NCBI GenBank assembly: GCA_944326235.1
Contig: CALVDH010000016.1
Coordinates: 1 to 62,823 of the forward strand
From: an uncultured Bacteroidales bacterium
GTDB taxonomy: Bacteria; Bacteroidota; Bacteroidia; Bacteroidales; UBA932
DNA length: 62,823 nucleotides
Direction of reading: 5' to 3'
In this document: one piece after another, positions 27,527-36,229 of the stretch
Layout of the letters: the number at the start of each line of letters is the position of its first letter
Numbering within the stretch: position 1 is the first letter of the stretch
Notes under the pieces: generated by a model
The model's database searches: none
Seen by the model: the letters and a program-made list of their open reading frames with translations, nothing else
What the model was told of the DNA's origin: nothing
Translations under genes and position numbers: made by a program

Positions 27527-27534
27527 TATCTTTG
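27527..27534 (+). promoter_or_regulatory. -7 promoter box of the sensor-trkH operon
   Basis: TATCTTTG, 23 bp before the ATG at 27558. It rules out the upstream in-frame ATG at 27522 as the start. Confidence 0.6.
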
Positions 27535-27557
27535 TCCGGCTAAGACTTAAAGAGAAT

Positions 27558-28355
27558 ATGCCGATATTCAATAAGATCAAATTAGGTATAAGAAGCAAGA
27601 TTTTCACGGCTTCGCTGGTTATCGCGCTTATGCTTGTGCTGTCGGGGGCTATGGCTTTCTTCGAGTTCGGGCGTATGAGCCGGTATATCTCCGAGTTCAT
27701 ATCCAACAGTATTCTCAGCGTGGACCTTACGCGAAATCTGCTCAACACATCCGAACGCTACCATTCCGACCTCTTCCGCCAGATAGGAGGGGACGGTCTG
27801 CTGGCCCAGCCGGAGACCATCCCGGCCGAGGAGTTCGAGGCGGGTATGGAGCGGCTTTATAAAGTGCTGGCCTCGGACAGCGAGAGGCAGATGGCCGACT
27901 CGGTCCGCTATGCCTACTCGGCCTACATGCAGGTGGCCCAGGAGATTGAGTCGGTCTGGCTCAGGCCGCAGGAGGAACGTACCGACTGGTACTTCAACCG
28001 CCTCCAGACTGTCTACGCGAAGCTGCGCGGCTATCTACAGCGTCTGTCCGACACCTCGCAGAGTGCGATTACAGACAGTTACAACAGCCTGCAGGACAGC
28101 TATTACCGTTCCATCATGCCGGGCGTCATAGCCAGTGCCGCCAGTATCGTGCTGATTATACTCTTCGTTTACTTCCTCAATCATTACATAGTCCATCCCA
28201 TGCTCCGCATGTCGCGGGGACTGAGCGACTACCGCCGCACAGGCAAGACCTACAGCGTCACCTTTGACTACGGCGGCGACCAGATTCAGGCCATGAACGA
28301 GGACATCAAGGAGATCATCGACGAGAACAAATCCTTCAAGAAGCGGGGAGTATGA
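27558..28355 (+). CDS. membrane sensor with HAMP-like segment, no output domain
   Basis: 265 residues from the ATG at 27558. Helix 1 at about 17-36 (ASLVIALMLVLSGAMAFFEF), a helical periplasmic domain of about 150 residues, helix 2 at about 193-212 (VIASAASIVLIILFVYFLNH), then HPMLRMSRGLSDYRRTGKTYSV and QAMNEDIKEIIDENKSFKK, which resemble a HAMP linker. The chain ends there, with no kinase, cyclase or methyl-accepting domain. The N-terminal part looks like the sensor half of Bacteroidota histidine kinases. It overlaps trkH by four bases, so an accessory or sensing role for the potassium transporter is inferred. Confidence 0.65.
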   Translation: MPIFNKIKLGIRSKIFTASLVIALMLVLSGAMAFFEFGRMSRYISEFISNSILSVDLTRNLLNTSERYHSDLFRQIGGDGLLAQPETIPAEEFEAGMERLYKVLASDSERQMADSVRYAYSAYMQVAQEIESVWLRPQEERTDWYFNRLQTVYAKLRGYLQRLSDTSQSAITDSYNSLQDSYYRSIMPGVIASAASIVLIILFVYFLNHYIVHPMLRMSRGLSDYRRTGKTYSVTFDYGGDQIQAMNEDIKEIIDENKSFKKRGV

Positions 28356-29797
28356 ACATCAAGCTGATAGCACGGTATATCGGTATAGCGTTGCTCTTCA
28401 ACGCCCTGTTCATGTTCATATCGTTGGGCGTGTCGGCTCTCAACGGTTTCGACTCCTCTTTCTCGCCACTGCTGCTGAGCGGCCTGATTACGGCGATGGT
28501 GGGCTGCTTTCCCCTTATCTTCGTAAGAGGCCAGGACGATGTGAATCTCCGCGAGGGATTTGCGATTACTATATTCTCCTGGATTCTCAGCTGTATCTTC
28601 GGAATGCTGCCATACGTCATGTGGGGAGGGGAGTTCACACTGCCCAATGCCTGGTATGAATCCGTATCCGGCTACACCACAACCGGCGGTACCATTCTCC
28701 AGAATGTGGAGGCACTGCCCAAAGGACTGTTGTTCTGGCGCTCGTCCACCCATTTTATCGGCGGAATGGGAGTGATGGTCTTCATGCTTCTGGTGCTGCC
28801 GTCCATGAGTACCTTCCGCATGAGGATATCGAAGATAGAGATTTCCTCCATTTCCAAAGACAACTACCGCTACCGCTCCAAGGAAACCGTCCGGGTCATA
28901 GCCTCTACCTACATCGGCATTACCGTAGCCGGCACGATTGCCCTGATGGTGGCCGGAATGTCGTTCTTCGATGCGATCAACCACGCCATGAGCATTGTCT
29001 CCACCGGTGGTTTCAGCACCCGCAACCTATCGATCATGTACTACGATTCTCTGCCGATAGAGATAGTCTGCATAGTGTTCATGTATGTGTCCACCCTGCA
29101 TTTCGGCATGGTCTACGCGCTGGTGGTAAAGCGTTCCACGGCCCTGCTGAAGTCTCCGGTGTTCCGCTATTTCATGGGATTCTGCCTGGTGATGTCCCTG
29201 CTTATCGGGCTGGACCTCAAGGCCAGCGGACAGATAGCGACCTATGGGGAGGCCATGAGGCAGGGATTTTTCCAGTATGCCTCTATCATGAGCTCTACAG
29301 GATTTGCGACGGCTGATACTTCCGTATGGCCCCTGTTCTCTATATTCCTGCTGCTCTTCGCCATGTTCCACGGCGGCTGCAGCGGCTCGACTTGCGGCGG
29401 TGTGAAGGCAGACCGTATGTGGATATTCTACAAGGTGTTGAAGAACAATATTTTCAAGCAGGTGCACCCCAATGCTGTCATCCCTGTCAAGGTCGGAGAC
29501 CATACCATCGACCCCTCGGTCATCCGCTCCGCCATCCTGTATATCGTGGCATTTACCCTGATATTCATCGTAGGAGTGCTGCTTATATCCTTGACCGGCC
29601 CTGATTTCGAGGAGTCCTTCGCTGCTTCCCTGACATCGATGGGCAACGTCGGCCCCGGCTTGGGAGCCAGCGGCTCGATGGGCAATTTCTCGCATTTTAC
29701 TCCATTCGCCAAAGTGGTGATGACCATAGAGATGCTTCTCGGCCGTCTGGAGATCTACTCCCTGCTGATGCTGTTCTTCATCTTCAAGAAAGTCTAG
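28352..29797 (+). CDS. trkH: Trk-type potassium uptake protein
   Basis: 481 residues and about ten membrane helices. Selectivity-filter-like loops are visible: SVSGYTTTGGTI (near residue 110), IVSTGGFSTRN (near 222), MSSTGFATAD (near 313) and SLTSMGNVGPGLG (near 428), as in TrkH/KtrB. TrkH takes up K+ and needs a cytosolic RCK partner (TrkA), which is not adjacent in this window. It is coupled by overlap to the HAMP-containing sensor upstream and followed within 3 bp by a helicase gene. Confidence 0.95.
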   Translation: MNIKLIARYIGIALLFNALFMFISLGVSALNGFDSSFSPLLLSGLITAMVGCFPLIFVRGQDDVNLREGFAITIFSWILSCIFGMLPYVMWGGEFTLPNAWYESVSGYTTTGGTILQNVEALPKGLLFWRSSTHFIGGMGVMVFMLLVLPSMSTFRMRISKIEISSISKDNYRYRSKETVRVIASTYIGITVAGTIALMVAGMSFFDAINHAMSIVSTGGFSTRNLSIMYYDSLPIEIVCIVFMYVSTLHFGMVYALVVKRSTALLKSPVFRYFMGFCLVMSLLIGLDLKASGQIATYGEAMRQGFFQYASIMSSTGFATADTSVWPLFSIFLLLFAMFHGGCSGSTCGGVKADRMWIFYKVLKNNIFKQVHPNAVIPVKVGDHTIDPSVIRSAILYIVAFTLIFIVGVLLISLTGPDFEESFAASLTSMGNVGPGLGASGSMGNFSHFTPFAKVVMTIEMLLGRLEIYSLLMLFFIFKKV

Positions 29798-29799
29798 GA

Positions 29800-31206
29800 A
29801 TGGCGGTCAGGGAATTTCTGGAGCAGAAGATACGGGAGGCCTTTCCGTATGAGCCGACGCCCTGCCAGGACGAGCTTTTCTCGCGGCTGCCGGCCTTTCT
29901 GACCGGGGAGGGCGAGATCATGATAGTAAACGGCTATGCCGGTACTGGCAAGACAGAGGCAATGGGAGCGGCGGTACGGGCCATGAAGGCGCTCAATCTG
30001 CGTTTCCGTCTGATGGCTCCGACAGGCCGTGCAGCAAAGGTTCTGGCAGGCTATACAGGCGAGAAGGCCACTACGATTCACAAGCAGATCTACCGGCAGA
30101 AATCGATGGACGCCGGCGGAGGAAAATTTGTCCTGGACCTGAACAAGGACCGCCGGACCTGCTACATCGTGGACGAGGCCTCTCTGATTACCATAGATTC
30201 GGCCGGTTCGCTCTTCGGCAGCGGCAATCTCCTCGAGGACCTGCTGGACTACATCCGGCAAGGGGAGGGCAATACCCTGATCCTGGTAGGGGACAATGCC
30301 CAGCTCCCGCCCATCGGCCTCGACCGCAGTCCCGCCCTCGACCCCTCGTACGTGGGGATGTACGGCCATGTGGACTATGTCCTGCTGGACAAGGTCGTGC
30401 GTCAGGCCGACACTTCCGGCATCCTGTTCAATGCCACGGTGGTGCGGCATGCGGTAGTGACCGGAGCCTGTGAGGAGTATCCCCGGCTGGAAACCCGCGG
30501 TTTTGCGGACGTGGAGCGTATCGGCGGCGGTGAGCTTATCGAGGCACTGGACGATGCGATAGGCCGATACGGGATAGACGAGACGGTGGTGCTCTGCCGT
30601 TCCAACAAGCGGGCAAACCGCTACAACCAGGGCATCCGGGGCACCGTCCTTTTCCGGGAGGAGGCTCTTTCCCGGGGGGATCGGCTGATGGTGGTGAAGA
30701 ACTGCTATCAGTTCCTGGAGAAAATCGAGGAACTGGATTTTATCGCCAATGGGGATATCGCGGAGCTGATTAAGATTTCGAATTACGAGGAGCGCTACGG
30801 CCTGCATTTCGCCGAGGCTGTCCTGGCTTTCCCGGATTACGGCGATGTGGAGATTACGGCCAAGGTGATTCTCGACACCCTCACGTCTGAGTCCGCATCC
30901 CTGCCCGCGGAGCAGCAGAGTGCCCTCTACGAAGGCGTTTTCACCGACTACAGCGACATCTCCACCAAGCGTAAGCGCAATGCCGCCGTCAGGGAGGACC
31001 CGTACTACAACGCCCTGCAGATCAAGTACTCCACCGCCATCACCTGCCACAAGTCCCAGGGCGGCCAGTGGAAGTGCGTCTTCATTGACAATGCCTTCTG
31101 GCAGGACACCCTCACCGTCGAGGACCTCAAGTGGCTCTACACCGCCCTCACCCGCGCCACCAAAAAACTCTACCTGGTCAACTTCAACAAGAAATTTTTC
31201 GATTAA
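29800..31206 (+). CDS. RecD-like ATP-dependent DNA helicase
   Basis: 468 residues, superfamily 1B. Walker A VNGYAGTGKTEAMGAA near residue 47, motif Ib/II RLMAPTGRAAKVLAGYTG and YIVDEASLI, motif III LILVGDNAQLPPIG, and the C-terminal UvrD_C_2-type motif YSTAITCHKSQGGQWKCVFID followed by LYTALTRATKKLYLVNF. It lacks the long N-terminal region of RecD2, so it is a compact RecD/Pif1-like helicase common in Bacteroidales. The likely role is DNA repair or replication; the exact pathway is not known. The stop codon lies 10 bp before the left arm of the 31217-31348 foldback element. Confidence 0.88.
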   Translation: MAVREFLEQKIREAFPYEPTPCQDELFSRLPAFLTGEGEIMIVNGYAGTGKTEAMGAAVRAMKALNLRFRLMAPTGRAAKVLAGYTGEKATTIHKQIYRQKSMDAGGGKFVLDLNKDRRTCYIVDEASLITIDSAGSLFGSGNLLEDLLDYIRQGEGNTLILVGDNAQLPPIGLDRSPALDPSYVGMYGHVDYVLLDKVVRQADTSGILFNATVVRHAVVTGACEEYPRLETRGFADVERIGGGELIEALDDAIGRYGIDETVVLCRSNKRANRYNQGIRGTVLFREEALSRGDRLMVVKNCYQFLEKIEELDFIANGDIAELIKISNYEERYGLHFAEAVLAFPDYGDVEITAKVILDTLTSESASLPAEQQSALYEGVFTDYSDISTKRKRNAAVREDPYYNALQIKYSTAITCHKSQGGQWKCVFIDNAFWQDTLTVEDLKWLYTALTRATKKLYLVNFNKKFFD

Positions 31207-31216
31207 CGGCATCAGT

Positions 31217-31348
31217 TTTCAGGTAAGTACGGATACTCTGAAAAGCATGCCACCCTCGGCCTGTTAGAGGGAGGGGCCCGCCGCGAAGCGGTGGGAGGGA
31301 AAAGCGCCGTAGGCGCGTCCTTTTCAGAGTATCCGTACTTACCTGAAA
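31217..31348. repeat. foldback element: 29-bp perfect inverted repeat around a 74-nt three-hairpin core
   Basis: Left arm 31217-31245 and right arm 31320-31348 are perfectly complementary (contain GTAAGTACGGATACTCTG). The 74-nt core folds into CCCTC/GAGGG (31253-31257 with 31267-31271), then GGGG, CCCGCCGC-GAA-GCGGTGGG, GAGGGA and GCGCC-GTA-GGCGC. It fills the gap between two convergent genes. A second element with the same core plan but other arms is at 58755-58882. Confidence 0.88.
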
Positions 31349-31353
31349 GCCGT

Positions 31354-32562
31354 TTAAATAGAAGGTGTTGAGACGATGAGGAGCCGGGAGCCGTCGGAGG
31401 CGGTGGTGGCCAGGACGCGGAGGGTGTCGCTTTCGGCGGTGCCGAGGCGGCGGCGGAGCTCCTCGGAGGTCATCGGGAAATTCCGGGCGGTGACGGAGCA
31501 GGCGGGGTATTTCTTCCGGAAATCGCGGATGGCGGCCTTGTGGAATGGCAGGACCTCGATGATGCGGCGGATCTTCCCGGGAAAATGCCCGACAGGCGCC
31601 GGGGCTGTGTAGAAATGGGTGGAGGCGGAAATCTTCCGGAGACCGAAGCGGACGGCCGGGAGTTTGAAGGCTCCGCTTTTCAGGAGGGCGGGGGAGGGTT
31701 CGAAGAGGTAGCCGGCGATTTCCGAAGGAGCGGCGAGGTCTGCGGCGGCCTCATTTTCCTCGCGGAGGGTAAAATGGAATTCGGCCGCATTGTCCCCGGA
31801 GGAGAGCTCTACCGCTGTTATGGGGATGTCCCCGGCCGGTACGGCATTGTCCCGGAGCATCAGGACCAGGACCTCCTTGCACTCATTTTCCGAAGAGAGA
31901 ATATGGACTTCGGAGGCCTCCGGCAGTTCCGAGAGCAGGACGCGGATGTCGGCCATGGGGGAGGCCTTCAGCAGGATGCGGGGGGCGATACGCAGCAGCT
32001 CGGGGCGGAGGGCGGTGATGTCCGGCTCGCAGTCCCTCAGGGAGTAGACCCTGCCGCCGTCCCTGCCCCTGCGGGCCGGGTCGAGGTAGATGAGGCTGTA
32101 GGTGTCGGAGGGGATGCGGCTGAGCATTTCTGGCGTCGTCTCTGCACAGTGTACAGTGATATTGTCCCTGCCGAGAGCAACGAAATTGTGCCGGGCGCAG
32201 GCGCAGAGTTCTTCCGAACGTTCGAAATAGTCCACTGAGGCGGCCGGTTGGGATAGACTCCAGGAATCAACGCCGAGACCTCCGGTGAGGTCGGCTACCC
32301 TGTCCACGCTGAGGACGAAGCGCTGCTTGTAGAGGGCGGTGGCCTGTGAGCTGCATTGCTCCAGGGAAAGGGACTGCGGGTAGAGCAACCCCGGTTCGGC
32401 ATACCACAGCGGCAGCTTGGTCCGTGCCTTCGCCCGTCCCTGGATACACCTGACCGCCACCGCCATGTCGATGGACGGCCAGCGGTCCCGGTGCAGCATC
32501 AGCTCTGCCGGACTGTCTGCCTCGTGGGCGAGGACAAACTCTTTCAGTTCCTGCTCTGTCAT
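31354..32562 (-). CDS. class I SAM-dependent methyltransferase, THUMP-like domain family
   Basis: 402 residues. SAM motif I VADLTGGLGVDSW is near residue 90, motif II DYFERSEELC follows, and motif IV YLDPARRGRDGGRVYSL is near 155. The C-terminal part (IRRIIEVLPFHKAAIRDFRKKYP and beyond) matches the THUMP-like domain of Bacteroidota methyltransferases. DPAR in place of NPPY makes a base-modification target uncertain; RNA is plausible. A TAATTTTG box ends only 4 nt before the ATG, suggesting a leaderless mRNA. Confidence 0.82.
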   Translation of the reverse strand: MTEQELKEFVLAHEADSPAELMLHRDRWPSIDMAVAVRCIQGRAKARTKLPLWYAEPGLLYPQSLSLEQCSSQATALYKQRFVLSVDRVADLTGGLGVDSWSLSQPAASVDYFERSEELCACARHNFVALGRDNITVHCAETTPEMLSRIPSDTYSLIYLDPARRGRDGGRVYSLRDCEPDITALRPELLRIAPRILLKASPMADIRVLLSELPEASEVHILSSENECKEVLVLMLRDNAVPAGDIPITAVELSSGDNAAEFHFTLREENEAAADLAAPSEIAGYLFEPSPALLKSGAFKLPAVRFGLRKISASTHFYTAPAPVGHFPGKIRRIIEVLPFHKAAIRDFRKKYPACSVTARNFPMTSEELRRRLGTAESDTLRVLATTASDGSRLLIVSTPSI

Positions 32563-32566
32563 GCCG

Positions 32567-32574
32567 CAAAATTA
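32567..32574 (-). promoter_or_regulatory. -7 promoter box of the THUMP-like methyltransferase
   Basis: TAATTTTG on the minus strand, separated from the ATG by only four nucleotides. Confidence 0.5.
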
Positions 32575-32670
32575 AGCCGAAGAAGGGAATTATTTATGGA
32601 TTTGTCCGGAAAATTTAGTAAATTGCACCGATTAACCGAACTGAATTCAACATAACTAAATCTATAGAAA

Positions 32671-34329
32671 ATGAATTACAGAGAAGTCGCAATGCAGTGG
32701 ACCGGCCCTGAGTACGATATGGAGACCAGGACCAAGGTCAATGCTCTCCTTCATGGAGACGAGAAGGAACTCGAGGATGCGTTTTACCGTACGCTGGAAT
32801 TCGGTACCGGCGGACTCCGCGGTATCATGGGCGTGGGTACCAACCGCATGAACAAGTACACGGTGGGCATGGCCACCCAGGGATTTGCCAACTATATCCG
32901 CAAGGCTTACGAGGGTGAGGAGAATATCCGCGTGGCAGTATCCTTCGACTCCAGGAACAACAGCCGCGAGTTCGCCAAGATTACGGCCGAGGTCTTCGCC
33001 AACAACGGATTCGAGGTCTATCTCTTCGACAACATCCGGCCTACTCCCGAACTGAGTTTCGCCATCCGTCACTATCACTGCCACGCCGGAGTGATGGTCA
33101 CAGCCTCGCACAACCCCAAGGAGTACAACGGCTACAAGGCCTACTGGCAGGACGGAGCCCAGCTGACCGCTCCCCACGATACCGCCGTCATCGCCGAGGT
33201 CAACAAGATCGAGAATCCCTCCATGGTCAAGTTCGGCGAGGATAATCTTTCCAAGATACAGCTGATGGGAGAGGAGACCGACAAGGTATATCTCGACTCT
33301 ATCCTCTCGCTGATGCTCTCGCCCGAATCCATCGCCCGTCACAAGGACATCAAGTTCGTTTATACCCCTCTGCACGGGACCGGCGTGCGTCTAGTTCCGA
33401 GGGCTCTGGCCCAGATAGGATTTACCGAGGTATATCCCGTGAATGAGCAGATGATCAGCGACGGCAATTTCCCCACGGTAGTCTCTCCCAACCCCGAGGA
33501 GCCTTCGGCCCTGAAGATGGCCGTAGAGCTGGCTGAGGCCAAGGGTGCCGACATCGTGCTGGCTACCGACCCTGACGCCGACCGCGTGGGCGTGGCCGTC
33601 CGCGACGACAAGGGCCAGATGCTCCTGCTGACCGGCAACCAGACCGCCTCCCTGCTGACCTATTACATCCTGACCCGCTGGCACGAGCTCGGTAAACTCA
33701 ATAAGGATACATACTGCGTAAAGACCATCGTGACCACCGAGCTGCTGACAGCCATCGCAGACAAGTTCGGAGTCCAGATGTACGACGTGCTCACCGGCTT
33801 CAAGTACATCGCCCAGATCGTCCGTGAGAACGAGGGCCGCAGGACCTTCATCTGCGGAGGCGAGGAGAGCTACGGCTTCAACGTAGGCGAGTTCGTCCGT
33901 GACAAGGATGCCGTGATCACCTGCTCTTTCGTGGCTGAGTGCGCTGCCTGGGCCGCTGACCAGCGTCTGACCCTGTACGGCCTGCTGCAGAAGATATACG
34001 CCGAGTTCGGCACCTACCGCGAGAAGCTCGTCTCCCTGACCAAGAAGGGCATCGACGGCAACCAGCAGATAGCCGCCATGATGAAGAACTACCGCGAGAA
34101 TCCTCCCGCCAGGCTGGGTGACTCACCAGTAGTGAAGGTAATCGACTACACCGAGCCCGAGAAGACAGGTCTGCCCAAGTCCAACGTACTCAGGTTCTTC
34201 TCCGAGGACGGCTCTGTAGTTACAGTGCGTCCCTCGGGTACGGAGCCCAAGATCAAGTTCTATTTCGGAGCCAAGGGAGAGAAGGCTGCCGCGACGGTAG
34301 ACTCACTTGTGAAGCAGTTTTCGGAGTAG
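32671..34329 (+). CDS. phosphohexomutase (phosphoglucomutase/phosphomannomutase)
   Basis: 552 residues, the long PGM2-like form. The phosphoserine loop VTASHNPKEYNGYKAYW is near residue 148, the metal loop ATDPDADRVGVAV near 300, the sugar loop GGEESYGF near 397 and the phosphate loop VRPSGTEPKIKFYFG near 520. It interconverts hexose 1- and 6-phosphates and so could supply glucose-1-phosphate to RfbA. The last 27 bp overlap the 3' end of the convergent pssA gene. Confidence 0.94.
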   Translation: MNYREVAMQWTGPEYDMETRTKVNALLHGDEKELEDAFYRTLEFGTGGLRGIMGVGTNRMNKYTVGMATQGFANYIRKAYEGEENIRVAVSFDSRNNSREFAKITAEVFANNGFEVYLFDNIRPTPELSFAIRHYHCHAGVMVTASHNPKEYNGYKAYWQDGAQLTAPHDTAVIAEVNKIENPSMVKFGEDNLSKIQLMGEETDKVYLDSILSLMLSPESIARHKDIKFVYTPLHGTGVRLVPRALAQIGFTEVYPVNEQMISDGNFPTVVSPNPEEPSALKMAVELAEAKGADIVLATDPDADRVGVAVRDDKGQMLLLTGNQTASLLTYYILTRWHELGKLNKDTYCVKTIVTTELLTAIADKFGVQMYDVLTGFKYIAQIVRENEGRRTFICGGEESYGFNVGEFVRDKDAVITCSFVAECAAWAADQRLTLYGLLQKIYAEFGTYREKLVSLTKKGIDGNQQIAAMMKNYRENPPARLGDSPVVKVIDYTEPEKTGLPKSNVLRFFSEDGSVVTVRPSGTEPKIKFYFGAKGEKAAATVDSLVKQFSE

Positions 34330-35031
34330 TGCTGCGGCTGCGTTCCATACGATGTAGAACGCAAAGACAGTGAATACGATACCCGTCCAGTGTATCTTCA
34401 GTATAAGGAGAATGACTGCGGCGGGTATTATTATGCACAGAAACGTAAAGCGCTGTGCGTTGTCCTTCCACTTGAGGGTCTTGAGCTTCATGGAGAACAT
34501 CGGAAACTCGCTCACCAGCAGGGCGCAGAGGATGACGGTCACTGCCGGGATTGCCCAGTTGTTGGCCAGGAAGGTGTTGGCGATGTGCTCGTAGTGGCCG
34601 GCGAAGGCGGCCAGGGAGGCGGCGAAGAGGGCCGAGGCCGGTACGGGCAGGCCCAGGAAGCTCTCGCTCTGACGGGTGTCCAGGTTGAACTTGGCGAGCC
34701 GCAGGGCGGAGAATGCCGCTATGAGCAGGGGAATATAGCAGATGTAGGAATGGATGCCGGAGGTGAATCCGGCGAGGTAATTGTATAAAATAAGGGAGGG
34801 AGCCAGCCCGAAGCTCACCGTATCGGCGAGCGAGTCCAGCTCCTTCCCTATGTCGGAGTATGCATGAAACACTCTGGCGGCAAGGCCGTCCAGGAAATCA
34901 AATACCGCTGCCAGCACTATCATCGCCAGTGCCATGTCGAAGTCATCCTGGAATGCCAGGATGACGGCCACACTGCCCGAGAGCAGGTTGAGGCAGGTGA
35001 TGGCGTCCGGCAGGTATTTGGTCAGTTTCAT
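34303..35031 (-). CDS. pssA: CDP-diacylglycerol--serine O-phosphatidyltransferase
   Basis: 242 residues, several membrane helices. The CDP-alcohol phosphatidyltransferase motif is complete (FLDGLAARVFHAYSDIGKEL followed by DSLAD, near residue 45-70: DG-x2-AR-x8-G-x3-D-x3-D). It makes phosphatidylserine, the precursor of phosphatidylethanolamine, in the inner membrane. The start is 13 bp after the end of the first C1 peptidase gene, so it may share that transcript. Its C-terminus (FYIVWNAAAALLRKLLHK) is encoded opposite the end of the phosphohexomutase gene. Confidence 0.95.
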   Translation of the reverse strand: MKLTKYLPDAITCLNLLSGSVAVILAFQDDFDMALAMIVLAAVFDFLDGLAARVFHAYSDIGKELDSLADTVSFGLAPSLILYNYLAGFTSGIHSYICYIPLLIAAFSALRLAKFNLDTRQSESFLGLPVPASALFAASLAAFAGHYEHIANTFLANNWAIPAVTVILCALLVSEFPMFSMKLKTLKWKDNAQRFTFLCIIIPAAVILLILKIHWTGIVFTVFAFYIVWNAAAALLRKLLHK

Positions 35032-35044
35032 GCTTCAGAAAGTA

Positions 35045-36205
35045 TTACAGTCCCAGTTTGGCCTTGATGTCGGCGGGTATGGCGTCCTTGTGGACGATGA
35101 TGCTGATGGTCTTGGCCCTTACATACTTCTCGGACATGTAGTGGTATCCCTCGTAGGGTCCTTCGGCACCCCAGGAGTTCTTGGTGATGTAGTACTTGGT
35201 GCCTGCGGGATCATTGGCGATACCGATCAGGTGCTCCAGGTGGTCGTCAGTGGTGGTGAAGGACTCGTAGCCCTGCTGGCGCAGTTCCTGGTCCACTTCC
35301 TCTACCTCGGCGATGAGGGTGTCGGTGGCGCCGATGGCCTTGCGGTCGAGGGAAGCGTCAGCGGGAAGGATGGCGATTCCGAGGGGGCTGTACACGTAGC
35401 CTTTCTCGCTCACGTCGCCGTCCCAGCTTACTGTGTAGCCGGTGTTGAGGGCGTTGTCAATGACTGCCATCATCTCGTCCAGAGGCAGGTTGTAGAGCAG
35501 CGCGTGGTCCCAGTTGTCGGGCACCTCGAGGGGCACCTGCTGGTAGAAGGGATGGTGGGAGAAGGATGTAATCTCGATGTAGTCGTCTGTGTTGAGGCCG
35601 AGCATGTCCCTGAAGGACTCGGGAGTATACTCCTTGCCCTCATATACGAATGTCTCGGGGACCTCGCCCATGTAGATGTCGAAGAGTGCGTCCTGCAGCT
35701 CCCAGTACTCGTCGGAGCGGGCCTTGAGGCTTACTGAGGCGTCGGCTATGGCTTTGAGGTAGGTCCTCAGCTCCCTGTGGTTGGGCAGGGGAGAGTCGTA
35801 GTTGATGCCTGAGTATGCGGACTGGGGCACGATGCCGTACTTGTCGATGATGTTGAAGGTCATGTGACCGATGCTGCCCTCGCTGATATTGCCTTTACCG
35901 CGGCGGAGGTAGTTGTCGTTCATCCTCTCGTAGTAGTTCTGGCGCACGGTGTAGAGCTCGGAGAGATCGTATTCGCCCTTGCCCATGCGGAGCAGCTCGG
36001 CCTCGATGAACGAGGTGGTGGCGAAGCACCAGCATGTGCCGGTGGCGTTCTGGTCCTTTACAGAAGTTACCGGAATTCTGAACTGCTCAGTGATCTGATA
36101 GGGATTCACTTTCTCAGGCTCCTGCTGTTTCTTCTTGGGAGCGGCGGATGAGGGAAGGGCCATGGTGATGGCGAGGGCTCCCGCGATGATGTAGTGCAAT
36201 TTCAT
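35045..36205 (-). CDS. C1 family cysteine peptidase (bleomycin-hydrolase/PepC type), secreted
   Basis: 386 residues. A signal peptide (MKLHYIIAGALAITMALPSSAA) is followed by a basic KKKQQ segment. The papain-family Cys site is NATGTCWCFATTSF near residue 56; the His site is DDHLEHLIGIANDPAG near 322 and the Asn site KNSWG near 347, so the catalytic residues look complete. PepC-type enzymes are usually cytosolic; the signal peptide marks the exported Bacteroidetes type. It is a paralogue of the next gene upstream, with a 24-bp gap, and probably arose by tandem duplication. Confidence 0.9.
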   Translation of the reverse strand: MKLHYIIAGALAITMALPSSAAPKKKQQEPEKVNPYQITEQFRIPVTSVKDQNATGTCWCFATTSFIEAELLRMGKGEYDLSELYTVRQNYYERMNDNYLRRGKGNISEGSIGHMTFNIIDKYGIVPQSAYSGINYDSPLPNHRELRTYLKAIADASVSLKARSDEYWELQDALFDIYMGEVPETFVYEGKEYTPESFRDMLGLNTDDYIEITSFSHHPFYQQVPLEVPDNWDHALLYNLPLDEMMAVIDNALNTGYTVSWDGDVSEKGYVYSPLGIAILPADASLDRKAIGATDTLIAEVEEVDQELRQQGYESFTTTDDHLEHLIGIANDPAGTKYYITKNSWGAEGPYEGYHYMSEKYVRAKTISIIVHKDAIPADIKAKLGL

Positions 36206-36229
36206 AAGCTGTGATGTTTTAATTAAGGA

